This document shows, in pieces, positions 7,626 to 16,662 of a DNA stretch of 64,000 bases; position 1 is the stretch's first letter, and each line of letters opens with the position of its first letter. Below the pieces are notes generated by a model, which saw only the letters and a program-made list of their open reading frames with translations, had not been told where the DNA came from and searched no databases. A program made the translations under genes and the position numbers. Location of the stretch: NCBI GenBank assembly GCA_004193595.1, contig RPGQ01000071.1, positions 1 through 64,000 on the forward strand. Direction: 5' to 3'. Source of the stretch: Desulfobacteraceae bacterium Eth-SRB2. GTDB taxonomy: Bacteria > Desulfobacterota > Desulfobacteria > Desulfobacterales > UBA11574.

Positions 7626-8867
7626 TTAAATACAGGTTGCGGGTAGCTGAAGTATTCGGTCCGCGATCAGTTGGACATCATCACTATTGTTGATCACAAT
7701 TCCCAAAGGAAGGTCGTTTTTGTAGACAAAATTTTTCAATGTTTGTATCTGACGTTGTTTAATCATGCTGCCGAACTTTATTTCAATAGGCAGCGTCCCA
7801 AACGTTCCTTCCACAATCATATCTATCTCAGCGCCATTTCTTGTTCGAAAGTAATAATAGTTCCAGTTTACAATTTCGGTTGCTTGAATTCCTTTAATTA
7901 TTTCTTCGGAAATAAAGGCCTCAAATGCGGCACCTACATTGGGATAATTCAGGAGCTTTTCCCTTTTGGTAATGCCTTGGATATAATTGGATAGTCCGCT
8001 GTCTCGAATGTTGCCTTTCGGCATTTTAACAACTGACTTGCTGATGCTTTTCTCATAACTGGGTATATTTCTCCAGATATAACTGCCTTCAGCAATCTGC
8101 AGATAATCCCGAATCGACTTTTCGGAAATATCCAGAGACCTTCCCACCTGTGAACGATTAATAATTGTCCCGGTAAGCCCGGAAAGCATGGAAATAAAAC
8201 GTTGGTATTTTACTAAGTCCAGCCTTGGAAAAAGCGTTCTGATATCTCTCTCAATATAGGTTTGTATGTAGTTTTCCATCCAGACATCATAAAAACGCTC
8301 GTCTTTCTCTAACACGGGCTCAGGGTATCCTCCTTTTAAAAAGGCCTGCATCAATTGATCATGAGATATTTCAGGCTCAAGATCTTTTAGGAAGTCTACG
8401 GTGGCATGATTTAAATCCTTATAAAAAATCTTATAAAAATCGGGCAACCCTGATATATATGTTTCATTGCCCTTAAATGTGCCCAGTTCAACCAGCCCCA
8501 CACGGCCGGCCAGGCTCTCCGAGACCTTTTTTATCAAATATAGAGAACTGGATCCGGTTAATAAAAAACGATTCTTATGTTTTCTGTCACGATCAACAAC
8601 ACTGCGCAATTCTTGAAACAGGACAGGATATCTTTGTGCCTCATCAATGATGATTGAATGCGGGTGTTCTTTTATAAAAAACTCAAAATCACGGGTAACA
8701 AAATCAAAGTCCCTGCTGCGCTCAAGGTCAAAATATTGCCAGTCCGGCCTTAACATTTTAGCCAGGGTGGTCTTGCCGCACTGTCGAACCCCAAGGATGA
8801 TGACAACCGGGAAATAGTCCAACAGTTCGTTGATTTTTTTTCCTAAATTTCGCCATAGGTCAGTCAT
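7626..8867 (-). CDS. Stand-alone AAA ATPase, DUF4143 family (copy 4)
   Basis: The 413-residue protein has Walker A GVRQCGKTT at residues 26-34, Walker B SIIIDEAQ near 80, a sensor-like LLTGSSSLYL, and a DUF4143 end with EIDMIVEGTF and PIEIKFG. I start at the ATG at 8867 instead of the TTG at 8915. The TTG falls inside a near-perfect promoter (TTGACA, 17 bp, TATAAA) whose start site coincides with the ATG. The message is thus probably leaderless. An inverted repeat covers the -10 box. Intact and solitary; biological role unknown. Confidence 0.85.
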   Translation of the reverse strand: MTDLWRNLGKKINELLDYFPVVIILGVRQCGKTTLAKMLRPDWQYFDLERSRDFDFVTRDFEFFIKEHPHSIIIDEAQRYPVLFQELRSVVDRDRKHKNRFLLTGSSSLYLIKKVSESLAGRVGLVELGTFKGNETYISGLPDFYKIFYKDLNHATVDFLKDLEPEISHDQLMQAFLKGGYPEPVLEKDERFYDVWMENYIQTYIERDIRTLFPRLDLVKYQRFISMLSGLTGTIINRSQVGRSLDISEKSIRDYLQIAEGSYIWRNIPSYEKSISKSVVKMPKGNIRDSGLSNYIQGITKREKLLNYPNVGAAFEAFISEEIIKGIQATEIVNWNYYYFRTRNGAEIDMIVEGTFGTLPIEIKFGSMIKQRQIQTLKNFVYKNDLPLGIVINNSDDVQLIADRILQLPATCI

Positions 8868-8902
8868 ATTCGTTTTATACAAACGAAATTTACTTATGTC
8901 AA
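8868..8902 (-). promoter_or_regulatory. Consensus promoter with overlapping palindrome, leaderless start
   Basis: On the minus strand TTGACA (8902-8897), a 17-bp spacer and TATAAA (8879-8874) form a strong sigma70-type promoter. Six bases later comes the ATG at 8867. The arms TTCGTTT and AAACGAA, separated by 5 bp, flank the -10 box and could be an operator. No Shine-Dalgarno is present. Confidence 0.6.
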
Positions 8903-8915
8903 GGATTATCTCCAA

Positions 8916-9236
8916 GCGTCAAATCTTGAAATACGAAAACCGGTGACCGGGTCAGGGCACATGTAGTGTTCAGGTGTCGGGTGTCAGGAAAAAAGTCGCC
9001 AGGTGTCAGGTGTCAGGAAATGCAAACTAAGTGCTCTAATTCATAAATACGATGACGTATTTTTGTATGGTCACTATTCCGTATAAGGTGAAGTCCAAAA
9101 GTTTGAAGTTTGAAGTGCCTAAAGTGAGCTAAAGTTGAGGAACATCCTATATTCTTTCTGTCAAGCACAAAGTGTAAATTTTCAATAAACAAATTATTTC
9201 AATAAGATATAAGAACGGCTGATTTCCGGACGCACT
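8916..9236. repeat. Gene-free interval with ggtgtcagg words
   Basis: Direct copies of GGTGTCGGGTGTCAGG and GGTGTCAGGTGTCAGG lie at 8971-9020. The remaining sequence, with words such as AAGTTTGAAGTTTGAAGTG near 9098, shows no gene. Confidence 0.5.
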
Positions 9237-9256
9237 TCTCCTTACAGTTTTTTAAA

Positions 9257-9446
9257 AAATTTTCGGCGAATCTCTCACATCGGCGAACTACGCATCTAAT
9301 CGTTACGTCTATCCGGCATACCCCGTCTAAACGGTGCTGCCAATCATTCCTTATCCAGATTGCAGAGTTCCAGAGAGAGGCCCATGATTGTCCCTCCCGA
9401 GATCATATGTCTCTACGTCCATGCCCGAGCTCTCTCGCCGAAATTT
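9257..9446 (-). ncRNA. Structured 3' flank of an IS110-type transposase, candidate guide RNA region
   Basis: AAATTTTCGGCGA (9257-9269) and TCGCCGAAATTT (9435-9446) form an inverted repeat around about 165 nt with no open frame, directly downstream of the transposase remnant. Members of the IS1111 branch of IS110 carry a guide (bridge/seeker) RNA at this end. That this segment is such an RNA is an inference from position and structure only. Confidence 0.35.
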
Positions 9447-9457
9447 TAAATTCTCAT

Positions 9458-10420
9458 TCACTCATTTTTTAAACAATCCGAATTAAATGATTTGTTCTTC
9501 TTCATTAAAGTCCAGGCAACCACAAGCATTTTAGCAGCAATTTTCACCCTCATTTTGGTCTTGATGCCCTGCTCGCGTTCACGGCCTTGAAGTAATTTGG
9601 TGTAATATTGCATAAAAACAAGATTATGGGTCGAAGCTACAAAAGCCGCCTGGTATAGACCATATCGCAAGGCTGCGTTGCCGCGCTTGGATATCTTTGG
9701 CACCACAGTATCGCTTTTCTTGCCACTACGCACAGCATTCAAATCATACCCGGCCATCTTCAAAACCTGCTTCCGATTTGCGAATCGATAAGGATTACCT
9801 ATGGTGGCTAAAACCAATGCCGATATATAGGGACCGAAGCCTGGAATCGTCAACAACAAACTGTATTCAGTAAAATCAAGACTTATTTTCTCAATCAAAT
9901 CTTTTGTCTCTTCGATCCGTTTACCGACGGTCCTGAGCATATCGACAAGCATATGCGCTTCAAACTCATTTGCTTCACCCATTTCACAACCAACTGACTC
10001 ACAGGCCAGATGATGAATCTTGGCCAATCGCTTCAACTGGATGATTTTGCCTTTTCGCGCAGGCAGTGTCTTATAGAATTGATCAAATTCCATACCCGCT
10101 ATCTCGCTTGGATTCAAAAATTCGCGGATGATGTCTAAACTTTGACTCTCACATTGTTTATAAAACCGGTCCAGTTCAGGAAAGTATTTCGCTAACAGGT
10201 TGTTGCGGATGCGCATCTTTAGACTATGCTGCTCTTTTTTTAAACGTCTTCTGAGCGACATTAGCTCCCGCAGCTGTCTGATCTGAGGTGATGGTGTCTC
10301 ATAAAACAGGCATTTGCCCTGGGAGATTAAATCCGCAATATTAGCCGCACATTTGGTATCATGCTTATCCCAGCGCCCGTCCAAAAGCTCACGGTTTCTT
10401 TCCTTTAGCAAAAGGCGCAA
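9458..10420 (-). pseudogene. IS110-family transposase, 5'-truncated
   Basis: About 320 codons remain. They contain the C-terminal transposase-20 (HhH-like) domain, with LLTIPGFGPYISALVLATIGNPYRF written here as two halves: LLTIPGFGPYISALV and ATIGNPYRFANRKQ. A stretch of about 100 residues of coiled coil precedes it. A TAG lies just upstream of the first codon, a TTG, and the N-terminal RuvC-like part is missing. The usual TDxxDA-type acidic motif reads DTKCAAN, so a likely catalytic Asp is replaced. The enzyme should be dead. Confidence 0.75.
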
Positions 10421-10960
10421 CTAAATGGGTAGATTTAAAAGCGAGATGACATCCCTTTGTTTCGAGCGCCCTCCAACCTGCTTTGTTCAAATCTGGCGTT
10501 CGAGGGTTTTTCGCAAATTATTAAAAGGATATACCTTTGGTGTACCTCTATTAGCGATCTATTGGCAAAAAATGCTATCAGAACTGCTAATAGAAATTCT
10601 TTAAAACAATTGGGCAGCAGCTCGAATTTAACCTTTGATCCTGATTTAAAAAAAATAAAGCAACCTTGAAGAGATTTGGAGTATTTCACCGTCTCTTGCC
10701 CTCAATACCTTAAAAAGCTTTCTCCTTCAGTCAAGGACATACAAAGACCGTAAAAAAGTGATTGGGGTAATTGTTTGATTGACAAAATGAATTAACACTT
10801 TCATGGATGTTAATCGGACGGGTAACTGGAGAGCTATGGAACTTAATAGAAAAAATTTACAATTGGCAATAACCAAAACGATTTGCAATAGTAATGAAGC
10901 ATGATGGCAACTCCCCGTTTTCACTGCATTTGCTTTCGTGTTACAGGGTATCGGGTTGAT
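10421..10960. other. Gene-free interval beside the truncated IS110
   Basis: The plus strand from 10457 has a 70-codon frame (FRAPSNLLCSNLAFEGF...) with fairly protein-like composition, followed by further short frames. It may be a decayed gene, but I recognise no family and see no ribosome-binding site. The missing 5' end of the IS110 is not here. Confidence 0.35.
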
Positions 10961-12156
10961 TCAATCCTTATCATCCCCCTCATTCTCATCTTGAAGACCA
11001 GCGGACAGCTCTGCCTCGATTTCCTCGATGGTCGGCAGGACGGATTTCAAGTTGTCCGGCAAGGCCCGGGTCAGTCCGTATTCGGAGATGCCGATGGGTT
11101 TGTCTAGGCCTCGCAGCGCATACTCCGCCAGCACCCGCTTTTTGTCCTGGCAGAGGATCAGACCGATGGTGGGGTTGTCGGTTACATGCCGATACTTATC
11201 GTCCACCACGTTGCAATAAAAATTGATCTTGCCGGCGTATTCCGGCTTGAACGGCCCAACTTTCAGGTCGACTACGACAAACGACCCGAGCCCGAGATGG
11301 TAAAACAGCAGATCGATGTAAAAATCTTCCTCAGCGACATCGAGGTGCACCTGCCGTCCGACAAAGGCAAAACCTGCGCCGAGTTCCAGCAGGAACCGTT
11401 CAAGGTGCTTGACCAGTCCCGCCTCCAGCTCCCGCCGCGGAACGGTTTATCCAGTGTTAGAAAATCAAAAATATAGGGGTCTTTCAAGGTATCTCTGGCG
11501 AGTTTCGCATGCGGTTCCGGCAGTCGCATGTCGAAATTGGTCACCGCTGCGCCTTGGCGTTCATGAGCATTTGACTTGATCATTACGGCGAGTGTGTCGC
11601 GACTCCACCCCTGGGCAATCGCCTGCCGGGCATACCAAAAGCGGGTGGGCAGATCCTTGAGTTTCTGAATAAGGATGACATTGTGGGCCCAGGGCAATTG
11701 CGCAACGACCCGTTGCACAATTTGTGTTTCCCCCGAGCCTTGAGCCGATTGTTCCGAATCATTCGAGACAAATTTTGCCACAGGTTGTGGCCGAATTTTA
11801 CCTGGTAAGGAGGTCCCGGATAATTCCGCAACTGGCCGTTGCGTAATTGCGAACAGGTCCGGGTATTCCCTCTTGAATTGGATCATGAGTTGTAGGTTTC
11901 GCTCGGAAAAGCCTTTAATCTCAGGGATTTCGTCTTTAAGGTCGACAGCCAACCGTCGCAGTAGGCCCTTGCCCCAACCTTCCAATCCCTGGCGTTTGGC
12001 AACCATGTGGCCAATGTCCCAATACATACGGATCATCTCGGCATTGGCGAACATCACCGCCCGGTTCTGGGCGTGTCGGATGCTCATTTTGATGTCGGCC
12101 AGCAGATCGCTGTATAGAGTCATGTCTGCCTTGTCGCCGGGATACAGCTTTTTCAT
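10961..12156 (-). pseudogene. DUF1016 / YhcG-type PDDEXK nuclease, single frameshift
   Basis: The N-terminal DUF1016 domain (RMYWDIGHMVAKRQ, then GFSERNLQLMIQF) is followed in the same frame up to about 11445. The C-terminal nuclease half continues in another frame: LVKHLERFLLELGAGF, then DFYIDLLFYHLGL, VVVDLKVGPFKPEYAGK and PTIGLILCQDK. A single-base slip near 11440 at a GCGGCGGGAG run separates them. GGGAGGT precedes the ATG at 12156. YhcG-type proteins are predicted nucleases linked to defence and restriction loci. If the slip is a sequencing error, the gene would be about 395 codons and functional. Its 5' part is duplicated at 21147-21460. Confidence 0.8.
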
Positions 12157-12180
12157 GGGACCTCCCCCAAATAACCCCAC

Positions 12181-12720
12181 CTTTTAAAAAAACATCCAGT
12201 ATTCTTGGGCACATTCATGCTGAACGTGCCTTAACCCCTCATAAATAATTCGGAACGTATTTCGGAACACTTTGTAATTATGCGTTTTTCTGTCTCGAAC
12301 AGTTAGAACAGCGGTGACTTGAATTCTTAGTGAGAGATTCAGGTTGGGAACGTCCTTAAGTTATCGGACATACTGTGAAGCGGCAGCAGGTGGTCATTAC
12401 GACAGGAGAATCAAGGGGCGTTCCCGATATTCTCCCTGCTTAAAAAAGCTCTGAAGGTCTATAATTGAATACGGGAAAAAAATCAATGAAAATAAAGCTT
12501 CCCGCAGCAAACTGCGGGGTATCAAAGCGGAATTGCGCCGTAGCCATTCTAACGTTGAAATGATATAACGGAATAACCCGCCTTCGCTCTGATGAGCTTC
12601 GGCGCGGTTCACCTCGCTTATCATCCCTGCAGCCCCGCCGGGCGGGATCTTCGCTTCGCTACGACAAGATGCAGGGTATTCCGGCGAAGGCGAATAATTA
12701 GGTGATTCAATATGTTACAA
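12181..12720. repeat. Dispersed repeat family R1 and flanking gene-free DNA
   Basis: Bases 12187-12372 carry a repeat (AACATCCAGTATTCTTGGG, TAACCCCTCATAAATAAT, TTTCGGAACACTTTG, AATTATGCGTTTTTCTG, GGTTGGGAACGTCCTTAAG). Full or partial copies lie at 21345-21460 and 26180-26282 in the same sense, at 14905-14940 in part, and inverted at 17140-17240 and 36296-36520. The rest, up to 12720, shows no gene. Confidence 0.65.
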
Positions 12721-12922
12721 AAACGGTGTGTTAGGGATGGTAAATTGTGCGGTTTTTACAAGACATTATTAACCGCGAATAAACGCAGATGAACACTAAT
12801 TTTATTCACCGCCCGGTCCCAGGCTCGCTTGAGCCACAGAGTTCACAGATGGTTTTATTTCTTTATCCTTTCTGCCGAGTGGCCAGAAAGGATAAAACAC
12901 ACGCCCTGCGGGCAAAAGCTAT
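12721..12922. other. Gene-free interval
   Basis: Contains the phrase TTAACCGCGAATAAACGCAG at about 12769, a word family also present near 31040 and 31500. No gene seen. Confidence 0.5.
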
Positions 12923-13468
12923 TCAATTTTTTGTCTCTTTGCCGTAGGCTTCCTGTTTCTCTTTTACTGTGTACCCTATTTTCTTTTTCGGCTTGCTTTC
13001 AATCGTTAACAACTGATCTAAAGTTTCAAATACAATTTGAAACCGTTCTTCAGTTAACAACTTAAGTTCTTCCAACCCCCTTCTTAAGTCTTTATTATCT
13101 AAAAGCACCTGACGTAGTTTTGTAAATGTACGCATTATTTGGATATTTACCTGAACAGCCCTTTCGCTCTTCAAGACTGAAGAAAGCATAAGGATGCCAT
13201 GTTCGGTAAATGCAAATGGAGGAATACGTAAACCCATTATATCTTGATTGGAGGTCGCAAATTGCGACCTCCAATTTTTTAATTCCTCTTTGCTGAGTTC
13301 AAACATGAAATCTTCCGGAAATCTTTCAATATTCCTTCGAACCTGCTCCTTTAAACGCTTTGTTTCCACGCCATAGAGTTCAGCAAGATCCCTGTCCAGC
13401 ATCACTTTAATACCCCGTATCAGGTAGATTTTGCTCGCAATAAGTTCGATCGGCACCAACGTTTTCAT
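12923..13468 (-). CDS. ORF6N-domain protein
   Basis: The 181-residue protein starts with an ORF6N domain: IELIASKIYLIRGIKVMLDR, then DLAELYGVETKRLKEQV and FPEDFMFELSKEE. The C-terminal half is charged and helical and includes a possible coiled coil. ORF6N domains occur in phage and mobile-element proteins and are thought to bind DNA. PPFAFTEHGILMLSSVL is the conserved end of the domain. The gene is solitary, complete and in a neighbourhood of acquired genes. No function can be given beyond likely DNA binding. Confidence 0.85.
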   Translation of the reverse strand: MKTLVPIELIASKIYLIRGIKVMLDRDLAELYGVETKRLKEQVRRNIERFPEDFMFELSKEELKNWRSQFATSNQDIMGLRIPPFAFTEHGILMLSSVLKSERAVQVNIQIMRTFTKLRQVLLDNKDLRRGLEELKLLTEERFQIVFETLDQLLTIESKPKKKIGYTVKEKQEAYGKETKN

Positions 13469-13614
13469 TTTGTTTCTCGATCCCTATTATCAGCGTTCAT
13501 CCGTGTCCAAACTCTTTAGGACATCCGTAGGACATCCGGGACGGTCATACAATTTTGCTTTTTGGCCTCTCGTTTATTCTTTGAAGACGTTGTTGACAAT
13601 GTTGATTCAATCCC

Positions 13615-14193
13615 TCACCCACTCTTATCTAAAACATAACTCATCCATATTTCCCCGGATCCAGTTTTGGAAACAGATGTTGAAAAGTCACACACCTTGA
13701 ACTTCAGGGTATCGAACAGTTCCCGGGCCTTTGGGTCCTCCCAGAGATAGAAAATTCTTCCCTCTGGATCTGTCCGGTCTCCGGAACCTTGTTTTAACGT
13801 GATTAAAACACTTCCATTGTCAGGTATTGCCGATGTGATGTTTTCAAAAACCTTTGAAAATCTTTCGTGGGGCACATGAACCGGGGCGCCTACAAGCATG
13901 ACGGCATCCACAAGAATTGATGAAAAATCGTAAGTCTCGAAATTTCCTTCCATGACCTCACACCCGACATTGTCCCTGGCAAGTTCCGCAAGGCCCGGAG
14001 ATCGTTCGAATCCGATCACATCAAACCCCCGCTTTTTCATCCAGAGCAGGTCCCGGCCGCTGCCACACCCCACGTCCAGGATAAACGCCTCAGCCGGTAG
14101 CCTTTGGGCCAGAGGATCCAAAAACGAGGTTGGATCAATGGAAAATGTTTTTTCGTGGTACGCCTTGTAATTTTTTTGGTAGTAGTCGGGCAT
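13615..14193 (-). CDS. Class I SAM-dependent methyltransferase
   Basis: The 192-residue protein has motif I at residues 39-45 in FILDVGCGSGRDLLWMKK, an acidic motif II in DVIGFERSPGLAELA, and motif IV-like VDAVMLVGAPVHVPHERF. It is the size and layout of a small-molecule or protein methyltransferase; the substrate is unknown. The C-terminal GRIFYLWEDPKARELFD segment recurs as a fragment at 19204-19270 on the same strand, so a second copy once existed nearby. Intact. Confidence 0.8.
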   Translation of the reverse strand: MPDYYQKNYKAYHEKTFSIDPTSFLDPLAQRLPAEAFILDVGCGSGRDLLWMKKRGFDVIGFERSPGLAELARDNVGCEVMEGNFETYDFSSILVDAVMLVGAPVHVPHERFSKVFENITSAIPDNGSVLITLKQGSGDRTDPEGRIFYLWEDPKARELFDTLKFKVCDFSTSVSKTGSGEIWMSYVLDKSG

Positions 14194-14269
14194 TTTTCTG
14201 CCAAGATTCTGCGTTCAGAGGTTCAGGGTTTAGGGTTACGAGTTTCAAACAGTTATGCACATTTAAGAG

Positions 14270-14590
14270 TTAAGTGTTTTTACCGTAATCATCCTGGTTT
14301 TCCTTAACTTTAGCTCCTGCTATTTTTTGGTTTGTATTTCCAAACTCGCTTTTATCTCTTTTAATAAGCTTTTCATATAACGCGTCCGGAGCAATATCGG
14401 CGCCATTCGGCCAACATATAACTCCAAATTCGTCAATGGTAAGCCGTGCGAAATAATCAGGATCTTTTAACGGTTCGAAAACGGGTCCGAATAGCCGGTC
14501 TTTCAGTGAAATAACCCCATGAGTACCATCGGAAAATTCCACCTCGACTTTAAAGTCGTCCAGTGGTTTGGCGAAAATAATACGTTCCAT
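14270..14590 (-). CDS. DUF2442 protein
   Basis: The 106-residue protein has a DUF2442 core: PLDDFKVEVEFSDGTHGVI, then DYFARLTIDEFGVICWPNG and IAPDALYEKL. The last 25 residues are polar and not part of the domain. DUF2442 genes are regularly paired with DUF4160 genes, as here with a 6-nt gap, and have been suggested to form toxin-antitoxin-like pairs. Which partner would be toxic is not clear. GGAG is placed about 8 nt before the ATG, inside the end of the upstream gene. Confidence 0.85.
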   Translation of the reverse strand: MERIIFAKPLDDFKVEVEFSDGTHGVISLKDRLFGPVFEPLKDPDYFARLTIDEFGVICWPNGADIAPDALYEKLIKRDKSEFGNTNQKIAGAKVKENQDDYGKNT

Positions 14591-14596
14591 AACATA

Positions 14597-14857
14597 TTAC
14601 TCCAAAGGTTTAATCTGTTTTAAAGGCTGATGAGCTTCTGCAAAATTCCAGTTCTCCATTAATTCATCTCGGTGTGCAAACGCCCATTCCAAAACCATAG
14701 CCAACGCACGCCGAGGCAAGGAACCTCTAAGCGCCTGTAATGTTTCAATACCAATGATGACCGAATGATCTCCATAATAGGCGTGAAAATGTGCCGGCCC
14801 ATGGTCGTCAAAATACATTCGTATATAAATTCCAAAAAACACACTAATTGTCGGCAT
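14597..14857 (-). CDS. DUF4160 protein
   Basis: The 86-residue protein starts MPTISVFFGIYIRMYFDDHG and continues PAHFHAYYGDH, with the conserved DHGPAHFHA motif of DUF4160, and ends with a helical ALRGSLPRRALAMVLEW segment. I use the ATG at 14857 because GGAG lies 9 nt upstream. A start at 14896 would add 13 residues outside the domain. It forms a two-gene operon with the DUF2442 gene just downstream. Predicted toxin-antitoxin-like module; activity unknown. Confidence 0.85.
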   Translation of the reverse strand: MPTISVFFGIYIRMYFDDHGPAHFHAYYGDHSVIIGIETLQALRGSLPRRALAMVLEWAFAHRDELMENWNFAEAHQPLKQIKPLE

Positions 14858-15034
14858 AAAAAGATCTCCGAAAAATTTCCTTAAGCTAACGACCAAATCT
14901 GCTCAGAAATCTTGGGAACGTTGATGCAGAACGTGCCTTAAACCTGTTTTATCTCTATTTGAGGTGCCAAATTGGCACCTCCAATCCCCCATCTCTTTTC
15001 TATACAATTCAAAAATAATATCCTTAAAACTTTT
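14858..15034. repeat. Short R1-type repeat remnant
   Basis: ATCTTGGGAACGTTGATGCAG and CGTGCCTTAA near 14904-14940 match part of the dispersed family at 12187-12372 and 21345-21460. No gene. Confidence 0.5.
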
Positions 15035-16225
15035 TTAAAACAACGCATCCACAGGCGTGAGCAAAAACTCTTCCAACGGGATCCCCTGGTTGCCGACAAG
15101 AAGTTTTTTTGTGGCAGGAAACTGTTTTGAGAATTCGGCAATCCCTGGTAGTCTGGTTTTATGTGCCGTGGTTTTAACCTCGATGGCGATCAATTCGTTT
15201 CCCCTGGACAGAACAAAATCAAGCTCTCGATTACGACCGGCCCAGTAAAACAGATCCATGTTCTTTCCGATCACAGAATTGAAAAGCGATGCCCCAACCG
15301 CTGTTTCCCCCAGTCGCCCCCATAGTTTCGGATTGTTCCGGGTGTCTTGCAGAGATCCATAGGCCGTAGCAGTCATCAGGCCGGTATTTAAAACCAGCAA
15401 TTTAGGGCTGGATGCACGCTGCCGAACCTTTTCGCCGGCATACTTCGCCAAACCGGCCAGCAGTCCGGCTCCTTGCAACAAATTCAGGTAATGCGCGAGG
15501 GTGGTCGTGTTGCCGACATCCTGCAACTGGCCGATCATTTTCTGATAGGAAAGGATTTGCCCCGAATACGAGCATCCGAGTTCAAAAAGTCTTCTCAGTA
15601 ATTCCGGTTTATGCACCCGGGTCATCAGCAAAATGTCTCTCGAGAGGGTCGTTTCGATCAATGAGTCTATAATGTAGCCGGCCCATCGCGCCCGATCCCC
15701 TATCAATGCAGCACTTCCCGGGTAGCCGCCATAATAGATGTACTCGTCCATCCCAAAACCAAAGGCCGCCTGCATTTCGGCATATGACCAATGGGTAATA
15801 TGGTTCATTTCGAATCGTCCGGCAAGACTTTCGGTCAACCCTTTTTGAACCAGTAACGGCGAAGAACCCAGAATAAAAACATGGAGTGGCCGCCCTGAGA
15901 AGGTATCTTCATCCCACAAGCGTTTGACGGTTTCCGACCATCCCGGTAATTTCTGAATCTCATCTAAAACCAGGATGCCGATCCGGGCTTTAGTATGGGT
16001 TTTTAATCGGGTACGAACAACCTCCCATTGCTGCTCGATCCAGTCCGGACCTTTCAACGCAGGCTCGTCTGCCGTGGCATAATGTCCAGGCCAATCCAGT
16101 GATTTAAGCATCTGTTGGGCAAGGGTTGTTTTACCGGTCTGTCGGGGTCCGGAGAGAACCTGTATGAAACGCCTTGGCTCGTCTATTCTTTTTTTTATTT
16201 CATTATAAATCAGCCGCTTATACAA
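15035..16225 (-). CDS. Stand-alone AAA ATPase, DUF4143 family (copy 5)
   Basis: The 396-residue protein has Walker A GPRQTGKTT at residues 26-34, Walker B ILVLDEIQ near 88-95, and a DUF4143 end with ELDFVLSRGNE and AIEVKTT. The start is a TTG at 16225, supported by GGGGAGGG 2-3 nt upstream and by the family-typical MYKRLIYNEI. A pair of inverted repeats lies just upstream, suggesting autoregulation. Intact. It is sequence-divergent from the other four relatives, so these are not recent tandem duplicates. Role unknown. Confidence 0.85.
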   Translation of the reverse strand: MYKRLIYNEIKKRIDEPRRFIQVLSGPRQTGKTTLAQQMLKSLDWPGHYATADEPALKGPDWIEQQWEVVRTRLKTHTKARIGILVLDEIQKLPGWSETVKRLWDEDTFSGRPLHVFILGSSPLLVQKGLTESLAGRFEMNHITHWSYAEMQAAFGFGMDEYIYYGGYPGSAALIGDRARWAGYIIDSLIETTLSRDILLMTRVHKPELLRRLFELGCSYSGQILSYQKMIGQLQDVGNTTTLAHYLNLLQGAGLLAGLAKYAGEKVRQRASSPKLLVLNTGLMTATAYGSLQDTRNNPKLWGRLGETAVGASLFNSVIGKNMDLFYWAGRNRELDFVLSRGNELIAIEVKTTAHKTRLPGIAEFSKQFPATKKLLVGNQGIPLEEFLLTPVDALF

Positions 16226-16247
16226 TTCCCTCCCCTTCCTTATGCAT

Positions 16248-16293
16248 TTTACTCAATATTATGAGTAAATTTACTCAATAAACTGAGCAAATA
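16248..16293. promoter_or_regulatory. Two adjacent inverted repeats upstream of ATPase copy 5
   Basis: TTTACTCA-N6-TGAGTAAA (about 16248-16269) is followed by TTTACTCAATAAACTGAGCAAA-like DNA, in which TACTCA and TGAGCA are inverted. A close relative, TTGCTCAATAAACCGAGCAA, occurs alone at 38549-38568. Candidate operator pair for the TTG-started ATPase gene. Confidence 0.45.
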
Positions 16294-16662
16294 TCAAGTC
16301 ACACATATTTTTTATTAGCCACCCCAGTACGAGTTCGCAACTCAAGGGTTAAACCTTCTCTTCCAACAGTATTTATGATTTTACCGAATTAAGAAAGCTT
16401 TTGACTACAATTATGTCAACTTTTACCATACAGAGAGGGCGGGGGGCATCCCCCTCCGCACCCCTCGTTTTAAATTTATTTTTTATTCAATTTTCAATAT
16501 ACACAGACCTCGGAAAAAGGAGCATTTTTAAGCGTAATTTTTGGACACTCACCTTTTTTTAATCGGTGACTGGCCAACTTCAATCTGTAGTATTTTCCCG
16601 ATCGGAATATAGGCGCTTAACGCATTTGTTAACGTTGGGCGCGCGAACATCGGTAAAATTAC
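16294..16662. other. Gene-free interval
   Basis: No gene. A C/G-rich word (GGGCGGGGGGCATCCCCC) at about 16437 is followed by AT-rich DNA. Confidence 0.45.

Noticed and set aside
16437-16470. Possible group II intron end (GGGCGGGGGGCATCCCCC)
   Set aside because: No intron-encoded protein, domain V hairpin or exon continuity nearby.
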